Assembly (NCBI GenBank): GCA_020726505.1
Contig: JAHLEZ010000028.1
Coordinates: forward strand, 682,001-746,000
Reading direction: 5' to 3'
DNA from: Leptodontidium sp. MPI-SDFR-AT-0119
Lineage: Eukaryota; Ascomycota; Leotiomycetes; Helotiales; Leptodontidiaceae
Length of the DNA stretch: 64,000 nt
Shown here: positions 46,101 to 58,000 of the stretch, one piece after another
Layout: every line of letters begins with the position of its first letter
Position numbering within the stretch: the first letter of the stretch is position 1
Made by a program: the position numbers and the translations under genes
Notes under the pieces: model-generated
The model's database searches: none
Seen by the model: only the letters and a program-made list of their open reading frames with translations
Told to the model about the DNA's origin: nothing

Positions 46101-49036
46101 AACTTATGTAGAGTATTTGTATATTTCTAGTAATACTTATATATCTCTTTAACCCTTAATACAATTTCCTAGTTATACTCATAACTAGCTTAATCTAATA
46201 AGTGCTAAAGACGTCTTATTAAAGGGTATCCGAAACGCTTATAAAGCCGACGTATTTCTGGTTTAGTTAAGTAGTATATATTTATTATTTTAATAGAAGT
46301 GTTTAGTAATTAACGATATTAATTTAAAAGTAGCTATAGATGTTTATACTTCCGCATAATTAAGTGCTTCTTGTCGCCTTAAATTAAAACGTTATATAAG
46401 TTATTATATTACGTATTTAGCGCATTTAATTATTATAAATAAATTAGAAATAAGATATCTACGTTTACGATTTAGAAGTCTATTTCTTTAGCCGGAGTAT
46501 TAACTATAGTAACCCCTAAAGACGGTCGTGAATTAGCACTAAATGTAATCTAGCTTTAGCCCGCCTAGTTAGTGTTAAACTTAATATCTTAAATTCGCTA
46601 TAATACCCGTAACTAGTTAATTCCTCTTGTGTTTTTATTAAATGCCCTTATATTAATTAATAGACCTTAAAAAAATCTATTTATTTATTGCGTTATATAG
46701 GCCTTACTTAAAGCGGGTCTTTTAATTTTGCTTTTTAAGATATAAGTAGCCTTCCTCTCCTTAAGTTACTTTATGACTTTTCGTGTATTATATTATACCT
46801 CACTTACTATAAATACAGTCGTGAAGTTTATAATATTATTGTTATTATCGTTATTAGAACTTTTTAAAGAATCGTTAATATCTGTCGAAGTGTTTAAATC
46901 CGCATCTTAGTAACCTTTTAAATAATATCCAGATGTAGTCCGGTTTTAGTCCGAATTAAGGTCGATCCCCTTAATATAAGTTAAGTAGCTCCTGAAGGTC
47001 TTATTTGTGGCTTTTACTTCTTCGGCCTTACGCGCCGCGAAGTATTATACTTTAGACGTTACTTACTCTTTATCGAAGTAGCGACTACTATAATAATTTA
47101 TCTTCTTATAAATAATATAACTTATATAGTTTAGTATAGGCTAGAATTTATCTCCGCGTTTGTTTTTACTTAAAAATTTCATTTTGTAATTAAAGTAATA
47201 AGTCGCCTTATTTATAATATAAGATTAGTAGCGATTCGTATTAGTTCTAGAGTACTTACTTACCCTTAATCCCGAGTTATAAGTTACTTTAACGCCGATA
47301 GCGAAGTAAAGACTATTTATTAATATAAGGAAGGTAGGGGGTACCTAAAACAAGGCTATCTTAAAAAGGGGGTTCCTTAATACTCCTTACACGATCTTAT
47401 CGCGGAGCGTCTTGTCGTTTTATATATTGTCGTTTTTTAGGCTAAATTAAATACTTTGTAATTCCTTAGCGAAGTTTTCTAATTAAATTAATATTAACTT
47501 TTCCTTTTAATAAGGCTCCTCCTAAAATAACAAGAAAGTTAGATTAAACTACTAACTAAGGAACTTATTAGCTTTCTCCTTCGTCTTAAAGTGCTCGCGA
47601 GTCGTCCTAATAAGCTTATTCAATAAGTACCTCTTATTTTAAAGGTACCAGTAGTAATACGAACTGGCTCTGTCTCGTAACATCGACGAAAAAGCTCAGT
47701 TCTAAACCTTAGTCTTAACTAATACTCTCTAATACAAGTCGGCGAAGATGTGGAGCTTCTTATTTAAGTAGTCTTTATCTCTGTTATATTAGAGCTCCTT
47801 AGTATACATCTTAGTAAAGTTTATTAACGATTTAGCTTAGTCTAAGGTTAATAAATCTATAATATATTATAACTGCTAAATTGGCTTCGTATATAATCTA
47901 GTAGTCCTAGGAACCTTAAATAATAATAATAACCCGTCCCGTGAGTATATTATTAGCGTTAATATAAGATTTAGTAATACGTAGTTATTTAATTTCCACG
48001 AGTAGAGATTACTTAGGGAATCCCTCCTAAGAGTAAATAAGAACTTTTTCTTTAGGACTATAAGTAAGAGGGTTGTATTATATAAATCCTCAATTTCATT
48101 TTCTTTAGTAAAGGAAATCTTAAGTAATCTTAATAGCTAAATTGTCTTTATAAGCTTTATTTTTAACCCTTTTAAAGGAGTATCTTCTTTTACGGAATAA
48201 ATAACTACTTCTAATTAATATTATAAAGACATTAGGGTTTGATTTTATTAAAGTGTTATTAAGATTAGCGGTAGTAGTCGAGAGAGTAATTCCTAAATGT
48301 GATTTAGTACTAATTCGGGGTAGTTCCGAATTTACATTTTTATTTAGTCCTTTAGTTATAAATTTTCCTTAGCTTATACTGTTTTTACTAGAGTATCTGC
48401 CGTTTTCGTTCCCTTAGTACGTTATATAAATATGCCAAAGGCTTATAGGTTATCCTTAAGACACGTATATTTTATTATCTTAATTAACTTAAACTCATTT
48501 ACTATTTAACCCTTAAAATACTTCTAAAAGTCTTAAAAAAGGAACTTTTTCTTAAGATATTTATTATAAAAGTCTTCCTTAAACTTCTGTGAATATATTA
48601 TTGTGTTTACTAAGAAATTTAAATTAAGATTTACTTTCTTTTTAAGTATAATTATAATATTAATGATTTCCGGAGTTAATTTTAGCTCCGGGGTATAGTC
48701 TAAAGTATTTGCTATTGTATTAGATGCGATTCGTAAGTAATTTAGTAGGTTCTTAAATAGGTTTCTCGAAAGTCTAAAGTTCTAAATTTAAGGATATTAA
48801 CTTAACAATCTTCGTAAAGTAATTATTGTGTTGTAATAGCTCTTTTTTAACGTGTAATAGTCTTAATTAAGTCTTAAGAGAGAAGTTGCCTTCCCTTTAC
48901 GATTTAAAAAAGGTAAAATGCCTTTTAAAGAAAATATAATTAAGTACTCCTTAAGTTAAAGCTTAAAATTCGCTCTATAACTTAAGACCTTTTTTATTTA
49001 TAATAAGGTTAACGATACAAGCTTACTATTAATTAG

Positions 49037-49291
49037 TGTTAATATAGTACTAATTTATATATTACGCCGTATATATAAATATATTCTAATGTAAGTATAA
49101 TAATAAAGTAATAAATATATAATTTAAAATTTGTGTATTTTTTAAGAGAGTGTGAGGAGAGTTAGATTATATATTACGAAACCTTACTAAATCTCTACTA
49201 AAACTAGTCCGGCTAAGCTCCAACCTTGACTTTAACCCGCACCCCCTGTCCCGGACCGAAGTATACTTATGTAAGGACCTATGGACTAATA
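49037..49291 (-). repeat. 5' LTR of copia element A (255 bp)
   Basis: Same length as the partner LTR. Terminal TG...TA on the + strand, with the final CA changed to TA. It is followed by the TATAA duplication and then by the resumed compact-element sequence. Confidence 0.88.
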
Positions 49292-49531
49292 TATAATATC
49301 TAAGTATAAGTACTACTTTAAGTTTTCGTTAGCGCTTAATTACTTAATATAATAAAATAACTTGTTTCGTATGACCTTAAAGCCAAGGATACCTTTAATT
49401 TCCCACTAATTTTATTTAAGTAGTAGTTAAATAAGTGCCGGCGTAACTTTAGCTTATCTCGGTAAGGGGTTGTCGACGTACTTATAAAGCGAGTACGAGT
49501 AAAAAACGGGGTGAATTAATTAGTCCTTTAT
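49292..49531 (-). mobile_element. second internal copy of the compact element, right piece
   Basis: Matches the left copy from about 40825 to 41055 (shared landmarks AAAATAACTTGTTTCGTATG and AAATAAGTGCCGGCGT). It ends where copia element B begins, so the same small element has been hit by two independent insertions. Confidence 0.7.
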
Positions 49532-49827
49532 GAAAGATAGAGAATGATGGTGTGAATGATGATTCTATTGAGGGGGCATTTCTAGGTCTATATAACTACT
49601 TTGAGTACCAAGCTTTCGCATCGGTTACTAGCTTTATTAACTTTGTATCAAGAGCTCGCATCGGTTATTAGCTTTGTATCGGTTATTAGCTTTGTATCGG
49701 TTATTAGCTTTGCATCAGTTATTAGCTTTATATTAAGTTTATTAGCTTTGTATCGAAGGCTCGCATCGGTTATTAGCTTTGTATTAGTTGTTTACATAAA
49801 GCTCTTATATGTGGCTAGTATTCTTAT
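49532..49827 (-). repeat. 3' LTR of copia element B (296 bp) with internal 18-bp tandem repeats
   Basis: Shares its start (TGAAAGATAGAGAATGATGG) and end (CTAGTATTCTTAT) with 54775-55089. Inside, the 18-bp unit TATCGGTTATTAGCTTTG and variants occur four times in a row, with further degenerate copies on both sides. Confidence 0.85.
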
Positions 49828-52800
49828 TATAGCCCCTCGTAAGATATATTATAATTTATTTATTTATATCTTATCTTTTATTTAAACAGTTCTTAGATTT
49901 AAAGCAGTTATAAAAGCTAATTGTTTATTATTATCTAAAGCCTTTATAAAACCATCTACTAATTAAACTATAGTATTTACATATAGTAAATTTAGTTTAT
50001 TTTCGTTTATAGAGTTCCTTATAAAATAATAGGTTATATTAATATATTTACTTCTTTTATGAAATTCGGGATTTATAGCTAATTTGAGAGCTAATTCACT
50101 ATTAATTAATAGCTTTAGTATAAGAGTTTCTTTATTATTTAGAAATTTATTGAAATAGTTTATTAGATTATATAAGTATAATACTTCTTTTATTACTTCT
50201 TTAAAAGCTATATATTTAACTTTACAACTTAATAAAGCTATTGTTTTTTGAAGCATACTAAGCCAACTTATAATACAGTTATTTACTAGAAATAAAAAGC
50301 CACTAGTACTTTTTTGGGAGCTAATATCTCCCCCCCAATCAGCGTCTATATGGCCTAATAATTTTAGGAATGTTTTATTACAAATATAGTATATTCCTAA
50401 TTTAGGGTATTTATTTAAGTATTTCCAAATGCGGTTTAGAGCCTTAAAATGGCTTAAATCAGGGTCAGACATATATCTAGCGCATCTATTAATAGCAAAT
50501 ACTATATCGGGTCTTGTCTTAGTTACTAAATGTATTAAAGAGCCTACTTATTATTAATATAATTATAAATCTTCTTTATTAACTAAGCTAATTACTTTAT
50601 CTAATCTAATTCCTACTTCTACTAGTATAGTTACAGGATTTAAATTACCTTTATTAAAACGTTCTAATAACGTTTGAAGATATTTATTTTAATTTATATG
50701 TACTAATTGATTTTTATAATCTAGTTTTATTTCTATACTAAGGAATTAATATACTTCACTTATATACTCTATCTTTATAGTTTTAGTTAATTCTTTAACT
50801 ATATTTTTTATTATATTATTATTTAGTCCAGTGAATATTAAGTCATTTACATAGCAAATTATAATTATTTTTAATTTATTATGTATAAATATAGCTTCAT
50901 CGTATAATAGAGCTTCAAAACCTAATTTATTTAAGGCCTCAAATAAGTGTTTATACTATAATCTAAGTGATTACTTAAGGCCATATAAAGCTTTATTAAG
51001 TTTACAATATAATTTTGAGTTATTATTATTATTAGAGGTTTTTATTAACTCATATATATTATTTTTATTATAATATCGTTCTCGACCTATTAATTGTTTT
51101 ATATATATTTCAGTATCTATTTTAGTATATATAAAGGCCTTTTTAACGTCGTATTAATACATTTTCCATTTATTTGTTATAGTTAATATAAATATTAACC
51201 TGTAGGATTCTAGCCTATAAGTAGCTAAAAAGGTTTCTAAATAGTTAAGGCCTAATACTTAATTAAAGCCTTTTACTACCCATCTTAATTTATATTTTAT
51301 AATATTATCATTTAGGTCTGTTTTTATTCTATAAACCCATCTACCTCTTAAATAGGTTTTATTAAGTAGTAATTCTATTAAATTCCACGTATTTTATAAC
51401 TCTAACTCATCTATTTCTAATTTCATAGATTTTAACTAATTATCTTTATTAAGACTATTTATAGCTTGTTTATATATATTAGGTTTATTATTAATATTAT
51501 TTATAAAGACTAAGTCTTCTTCATTTTCTATAGAGTTACTTATTAGAGCTATATTTGGAGAGCTATTTATTATAACTTAAGGAAAAGTTGTTCTTTGGCG
51601 GCCTAATCCGTCTAGATGAATATTATTATTATTTAAATTATTATTACTATTACTTCTTGTAATTCTTATATTATTATTATTTATATTATTGTCCTCATTA
51701 CTATTATTTATATTATTATTATTATCTCTATTATTATTGTTATTATTATTATTGTTATTATTGCCTTCATTATTAGTTATATTATTATATTTATTATTAT
51801 TCGAAAGGTCTTGTATATTTATTTGACTTTCTTTAAATATATTTATTTCAGGATTATTTATAAATTTATTGTCAATGATTTTAATGTCTCTTACCTAAAG
51901 AGCTTTTTTAGTTATAATATCTAGGACTTTATATAAAGGATAATTAAATCCAATTAATATTACTTTATTTGCTTTTGGTTCTAGTTTAGTTATATAATTA
52001 TTTTTATTTTTATAAAAGCATATAAATCCAAATGTTTTAATATAAGTAATATCTAGTATTTTATTATATCTTAGTTCATAAGGGGTTTTATAATTTATTG
52101 CCGAATGCGGAGTTCTATTATATAAGTATATAGCCGTGATTGCAGCTTCCCCCTATAAATAATTAGGTAAATTAGCAAATTCTAATAAACACCTAACTTT
52201 ATTTAGTATAGTGCGGTTTATACGTTCTATTGTACTATTTAGTTCTTTTGTATATGTAGGGGCTAATTGATAAGTTATTCTATGATTTATAAGATATTCT
52301 TTGAATTTATTACTGATATATTCCCCACCGTTATTAGTTACAAAAATATTTATACGTTTATTATTATTATTGTTTTCATTTTTATTTTTATATTCAATAA
52401 AAGCATTAAATGCTTCATATTTATTTCTTAGTAATTTTATTTCAAGATATTTAGTCTTGAATTCTAAGAAGGTTATAATATATTTATATTTATCATAAGT
52501 TATAAGTGTAATAGGCCCACATAAGTCTCTAGCCACCTTTTATAATAAGTCAAAGACTTTATTACTAGTTATTTTATTAATTTTATTAGTGAATTTTCCT
52601 TTAAGGCAAGTCTCACAGTTTAATATTCAATTATTTATTATTAAATTAAATATAATATTATTATATCCATAAGTATTATTTATTATTTTATCCAAGTACA
52701 TTAAGCTGATATAGCCTAATTTTATATGTAAATCTATTTTATTAATACTTAGTGGTTTTTCAATTGTACTTAAAATATTAGTATTAGTTATTGGATTACT

Positions 52801-54354
52801 AGTTTTATGTAGTATAATATTTAGTATATATAATCCTTTGGATTTATTGCCTTCAATTATTACTTCATTTGTTATATTATTTTTAATGTAGGCAAAAGAG
52901 TTATTAAAAATGCTATAATGTTGACTACTTAGTTGACTTTGAGATATTAAGTTAATACTTAATTCAGGTATATAAAGACAATCTTTGAGTTTATATATTT
53001 TATTATTAATTATTGACTTTATTAAGATATCTCTGTATCCTTTTATATTTATTTATTTAGCTTTTCCCTAGCTAACTAGTTTATTACAGGTTTTAAATGC
53101 ATAGAAATACGATATATTATAATATATATGTTTTGTTACAGTAATATCTAAAACAAAAGTATTTAATTAACTATTTAATTCTTGACTATTTACCCCTAAT
53201 TCTTAATTATTTACAAAGTTAGAGCCTATATTTATACTATTAGTTATATCCTTTATAGAGGGTATAGTTATAAATACCTGTATATCTTCTATAGGGAAAT
53301 TAATATCAAAATCCCCGATATTTTCCAAAATATTACTATTACTATATAAAATATTAATATTTTCCTCCCGTTTATCCCGAGCTGATTTCTCAGTAATATC
53401 AGGTGATTTATTAGTCTTTGGCTGTTTCTACCCCTTAGGGGCCTTATCGGGAAATAGGAAGGCGTAGTTAGAAGTCACATGAGAGTGTTGTTTGTAATTA
53501 GTATAATACTTCTTACTTTGAGGGCTATTCTTAGTGACTTTATAAGGTTTTTTACCTTTATAGCCACTAGAAGTTATTAGGGCCTGATCTGTATTAGTAT
53601 CATTTGATTCTTGACGTTTTGATTCGTCTAATAAATTAAAGAATAACGACTTAAGGGTATAAGAATTAATATTAGTTCTTAAAGACTGTGTTATATTGGA
53701 AACTAATTTATTATAGTTATTAGTCAAGTTATTAAGAACTTAAGCTATTATTACTTATTTAGGTAATTCAAGGTTTTTAGCTTTTAGCTAATCGCTTAAT
53801 TGTTTTACCTTATTAAGGTATTCTTCTATTGAATTATACTTAATCAAATGGGTATTAAAGAATTCTCGGCAAATTAAAAATTCCGAGTTAAACCGTTTAA
53901 GGGAATAGAGGTTTTTAAGCGATTACTAAGCTTTAAAAGCTCGTGTTATGTACTATATTTATAAGAGAGGATCGTCCTTAATAAGTAATTGGATATTAGA
54001 GAGAGCTTTGCTATTTATTTTATCACTTACTTTATTAGACGCTATTACAGCGTTTAGCGCTTCTTTAGTTAAGAAGGACGTCATACGAAGTGCCTAAATA
54101 AGGTAATTAGCCGAGCTCGTAAGCTTAGCCATAGTGATCTTATTAGAACTCATTCTATTTATTTTATTAGTTATTTTTTAAAGAGTTTTTTTAAAGATAT
54201 TGACTTAACTTGAGATTTTTTGAGTATTTAAGTTATTTAAGAAAGTCTAAGTTTTTTGATATTAGTTATTAATTACGTGGATTATATATATTCCAAGTTT
54301 TAAGGCAAAATACTTGTTATTAATTAAGAAATTTTCAAGTGTTGTATTTGAGTG

Positions 54355-54585
54355 TATAGAGGTATGGAGCCGTAGGTATGAGGTATGCCGTAGGTATGAG
54401 GTATGGAGGTATGGAGCCGTAGGAATGAGGTATGGAGGTATGGAGCCGTAGGTATGAGGTATGCCGTAGGTATGGAGGTATGGAGCCGTAGGTATGAGGT
54501 ATGCTGTAGGTATGGAGGTATAGGGCCGTAGGTATGAGGTATGCTGTAAGTATACGGTATAAAGGTATAAAGGTATAAGGCTTAT
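54355..54585. repeat. minisatellite in the leader of copia element B
   Basis: GGTATGAGGTATGCCGTA and GGTATGGAGCCGTA units alternate for about 230 bp, between the 5' LTR and gag of the element. On the minus strand it reads as HTYGSIPPYL-type repeats. The GC-richer units stand out from the AT-rich surroundings. Confidence 0.85.
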
Positions 54586-54774
54586 AGAGTATTTTGAGGG
54601 TCAAGAAGGTATAGTATATAAGAGAAGAGTTCTTGTCGAGCTAGTCGATAGAACCTAAGTATAAACAAAATAAGGTTACAACGAAGTATATAAGAGTAGT
54701 TTAAGTAAAGAACAAGTTTTTGATCTATTAAATTAAGGTAAAATAAGAGGAGGTACTATTAGGAGCTTATAACT

Positions 54775-55089
54775 TAAAAGATAGAGAATAATAGTGTAAA
54801 TGATAATTCTATTAAGGGGGCATTTCTAGGTCTATATAACTACTTTGAGTACCAAGCTTTCGCATCGGTTATTAGCTTTATTAGCTTTATATTAAGAGCT
54901 CGCATCGGTTATTAGCTTTGTATCGGTTATTAGCTTTGTATCGGTTATTAGCTTTGTATCGGTTATTAGCTTTACATCGGTTATTAGCTTTATATTAAGT
55001 TTATTAGCTTTGTATCGAAGGCTCGCATCAGTTATTAGCTTTGTATTAGTTATTTACATGAAGCTCTTGTATGTGGCTAGTATTCTTAT
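54775..55089 (-). repeat. 5' LTR of copia element B (315 bp)
   Basis: Same sequence as the left LTR but about 19 bp longer. The difference is essentially one extra copy of the 18-bp unit (five in a row against four). The first bases are TAAAAG where the partner has TGAAAG. Confidence 0.85.
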
Positions 55090-55139
55090 AATCCCTATTT
55101 GTATTATCCTTATCTTACCCCTTACCCTCTTTTAATTTC

Positions 55140-57150
55140 GTCTTCTCTTCCTCGAATTAGTCTTCTCGACAATACCACCGGGATATAGTAATAGTAATCT
55201 ATTAATACCTACTAATATTTAACTTATTTATACTTATTTATTAAATAGTTACTTCTCTTAAAATCTTCCGGGCTTATTCGGATGTTTATATATAGGCTTG
55301 CTGCTAGGCTAATAACTTCGATTGCTGCTTACTCCTATTCTTATCTCGGTCTTTTAATTCTTTCTTCCTTTCTTTTAAACTATTGTTCTCCTCGACAGGC
55401 TTAGGCTACTTTCGCTTTAGTCTTGTCTATTACCGGTGCTCTTTCTTTTAACTATCCCTTTATAAAAATAAATTAGAACTCGGCTTTCTTATTATCTAAA
55501 ATTATAACTTCTTTTAAAATAGTAAAACTAATTATAAATAATATACTAATAACTCCCTTACCTCTCGTAGTAAATATTAATAAATAATCTTAATATTCCC
55601 GTTACTTTAATACCCCTTATAATATATAGCCACAAACGCTATTAACCCTTCTTTAATAATAATATTTTAGACTCCATTATATATTATATTCTTTTATTAT
55701 ATCCTTAATAACTCGGGTACTCGGGCTAGTTACTTATTACATAAATATATTAAAACTTATAATTACTCTTAAAATCGCTCCACGTAATACTAATATACGG
55801 CCACGGCTTTCTTTTTTAACCTCCCGGCTTAGTTTATAAAACGCTCCCGTAACTTGTTCTTTTTATATATCTACTTATATAACTATTACTACTTATATAT
55901 TACGAATTAGTTCCGCTTATTATTTAAAAATAACTAACTTACTTTAGTTTTTAATAATTAGTTTATTATTTTGTCTTAATAAATTAAAGGGACTTGCTTT
56001 ATATTTACTTCTTAGTCTCCACTTATTTTCACTATTATTATATTAAACTTTATATATAAATATAAAATATTATCTTTAATTTACTAAATCTTCCCCTTAG
56101 CAGTAGTAATATACTAGATCTTAAATTTATATAACCGACTATAGTATAATTACTATATAGGCGTAAGATCTTTTTTATTATAAGTTATAATTATAAACAT
56201 ATAAACTAAACCTCGCGTCAAAATATAATAAGTTAATACTTTCTTCCCGGCTCTCTTTATACTTAAACCTTAGTTCTTATATTGTTTAATAGCCTCTTGC
56301 CGTCTCTTATATACCTCCTAAACTATTATTAATTACGTTAACTTAATCACGGCCAAATATTTAGGCGTGTAATCCTTAGTATTTAATTATTTATTATCTT
56401 CTTATATTCTTAAACGGCTAACTTATTAATTATAACACTCTTGTACTTATTGTCCTGTAATAACTATTTAAATAATATAATTTATAACCGTAAAATCTTC
56501 TATTAAATCCGGCCTATCTATTCGATCTCCTCGTTAGATTCTTCTTCCTCTTCTTCTTCCTTACTTTTTAAGTCTCTTATCTAGGCCTCCTTTTACCATA
56601 TTAATTCCTTAATACTAGTTTATATATCTTTAATATCTATCTACTGTCTTTTTATTAACTTATATGCCGGCCGCTTTTTAAGTTTAACGTCTTTAGACTA
56701 AAATATATAATATAATAACTACTTATATATATCTATATACGTCTTAACAGTAGTAATATTTATCTAACTATTAAGTGGCATCTAGGCCTCCTTGTTTACC
56801 TCCTTTTTATTAGCCTTAAATAATACTTCCGACCTTACTACTTTTTAAATAATATAATATTATATATCTTAAATTAATTAATTAAATACCTTATATAATA
56901 TTTATAACTCTAGTTTATTTTCCTTCACAGGTGTAATTAACTCCCGTAATTCCTTCTTATTAAAATAGCCCAAATAATCTACTTACCTTACTTAATATAA
57001 CTACGAATTAAGCTCTTTAGTTTCCTCCGGTTTAATAATTTAACGACGTTCTTCCTCCTTTATTTACTATATAGCCTATTTTAACTCCTTTTTAATAGCG
57101 TCTAAATTAATGTCCCTTAGTAGTATTACTAAACGGGATTTTAATACTTA
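55140..57150 (-). pseudogene. RIP-killed gene resembling OrsD-domain / telomere-linked helicase-type fungal proteins
   Basis: On the minus strand a single frame can be read from about 57120 downward for more than 400 codons with roughly 30 stops, nearly all TAG or TAA at Gln-like positions and no frameshift. Recognisable stretches are ITTVKTYIDIYK-stop-LLYYIF (about 56700), SKEEEEEEESNEEIE (about 56540), DYTPKYLAVIKLT (about 56370), VYKRRQEAIKQY (about 56300) and LYKFKI-stop-YITTAKG (about 56110). I recall this order from large multicopy fungal proteins annotated with the OrsD/DUF3505 domain or as telomere-associated RecQ-like helicases. The helicase part would lie to the left and is not clearly legible. 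Being multicopy would explain the RIP. Identification is from memory. Confidence 0.45.
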
Positions 57151-58000
57151 AACTTTAAAATACTATGCCCTTAACTCACGGGGGAAAAAATATTAGTAAT
57201 AAATCCCAATTTTCTATAGAACTTATACTTTACTTCTTGCCTTTAGCCTACCTTTCTTTTATAAGTTCTCTTATTTGTGTTTATCTCGACAATACTTTTA
57301 AATCTTTTATAATTAATATGTCGTACAGGCACGGGCTGATGCTCGGTTAATTGTACGCTATACTAGTTTTAGATTCTGCTAGCGTATACCGCTTTCAAGG
57401 GAATAACGTGTTCCCCTAATTTCCTTATGTATTTTAGAGAACAATTAATCACTTTAATTCTCCTTACGTTAATCGCAAGGCTCTACTCCACTTTTGTACT
57501 ATAGTTATAAGCCCCGTGACAAAGCTATTAAGTTAGTATTCTTCCTTCTATGCTCTGCAGATTTAAGTAGAGCTATTAACGGAGGATTAATAAGTGACAA
57601 ACAACGTCAGAGTTTCCACTTATTAACAAGTATAGTTCACACCGCCATTTTCCCTTTAACCTCTCTAGAAAAGGGTAAATCGAGCACCTGTACTCGATAT
57701 TCTCTTCTCCTCTTTAACAAATCTATCGAACCCTCGAGAGAGTAACCTTTTCTTCACTATAATAGACTCAACTTTAGTCTCCTCTTCTAATAATTAAACG
57801 CCGCTTAACTACGACAGGTAAACCTAAACTCTATAGTACTAAGCCTTTAAATCCTTTTATATCTTTTATAAGGTATAAACGTTAGTTAATCCAGAGTTAC
57901 TGGTCGCTCCAAATATCCTCGAAAACGAGCCTTAAGCACAAACGATCGACTAAGTAAAGGCATAATAGGACAAGGAAGCTCTCGATTTCAACTTTAAGGA
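57151..58000. other. junction between the helicase-like remnant and copia element C
   Basis: No supported gene. A TGTCGTACAGGCACGGGC segment at 57319, with ordinary composition, could begin the LTR of element C, but a second copy was not found near 63.3-63.6 kb. The short + frames at 57165-57350 and 57494-57745 are unrecognised. Confidence 0.3.

Larger units (their letters stand above)
41732..49291 (-). mobile_element. Ty1/copia LTR retrotransposon A, 7.56 kb, full length, RIP-inactivated
   Basis: LTRs of 255 bp at 41732-41986 and 49037-49291 are flanked by a perfect 5-bp target duplication TATAA (41727-41731 and 49292-49296). Coding remnants run on the minus strand. Gag-like sequence lies at about 47.5-48.9 kb and integrase/linker sequence at 45.5-47 kb. 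Reverse transcriptase lies at about 44.28-44.96 kb, with recognisable RDIT.AYV and STYDLCLLIST type segments. RNase H is near 43.63-43.76 kb (YTDSLSLYKCI, STTKEKRLIINI). The catalytic acidic pair of the reverse transcriptase (TDD type in this group) reads INN at 44420-44425 plus neighbours; both Asp became Asn by G-to-A on the coding strand. Stops are very frequent. The element is dead but structurally complete. Confidence 0.88.
49532..55089 (-). mobile_element. Ty1/copia LTR retrotransposon B, about 5.56 kb, RIP-affected
   Basis: Pol runs on the minus strand. The RNase H/C-terminus at 49963-50472 contains LLGHIDADWGGDISSQKSTS, SGFLFLVNN and HKRSKYINITYYFIRNSI. The reverse transcriptase YVDD box reads YVND at 50842-50853. 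The integrase core is at 52153-52536 (VTNNGGEYISNKFKEYLINH). An Asn-rich AT-trinucleotide linker lies at about 51.62-51.80 kb. Gag is at about 53.43-54.15 kb and starts near MAKLTSSANYL. Many Gln positions are TAG. It is less degraded than element A. LTRs are at 49532-49827 and 54775-55089. A target duplication could not be resolved (CTTTA on the left; AATCC or CCCTA on the right). Confidence 0.88.

Noticed and set aside
49617..49790. Regular repeats that could be taken for a CRISPR array
   Set aside because: Units are directly adjacent (no spacers), lie inside both LTRs of a retrotransposon, and the genome is eukaryotic.
57319..57420. LTR of copia element C beginning TGTCGTACAGGCACGGGC
   Set aside because: No matching copy was found near the 3' end of the element, so the boundary cannot be supported.
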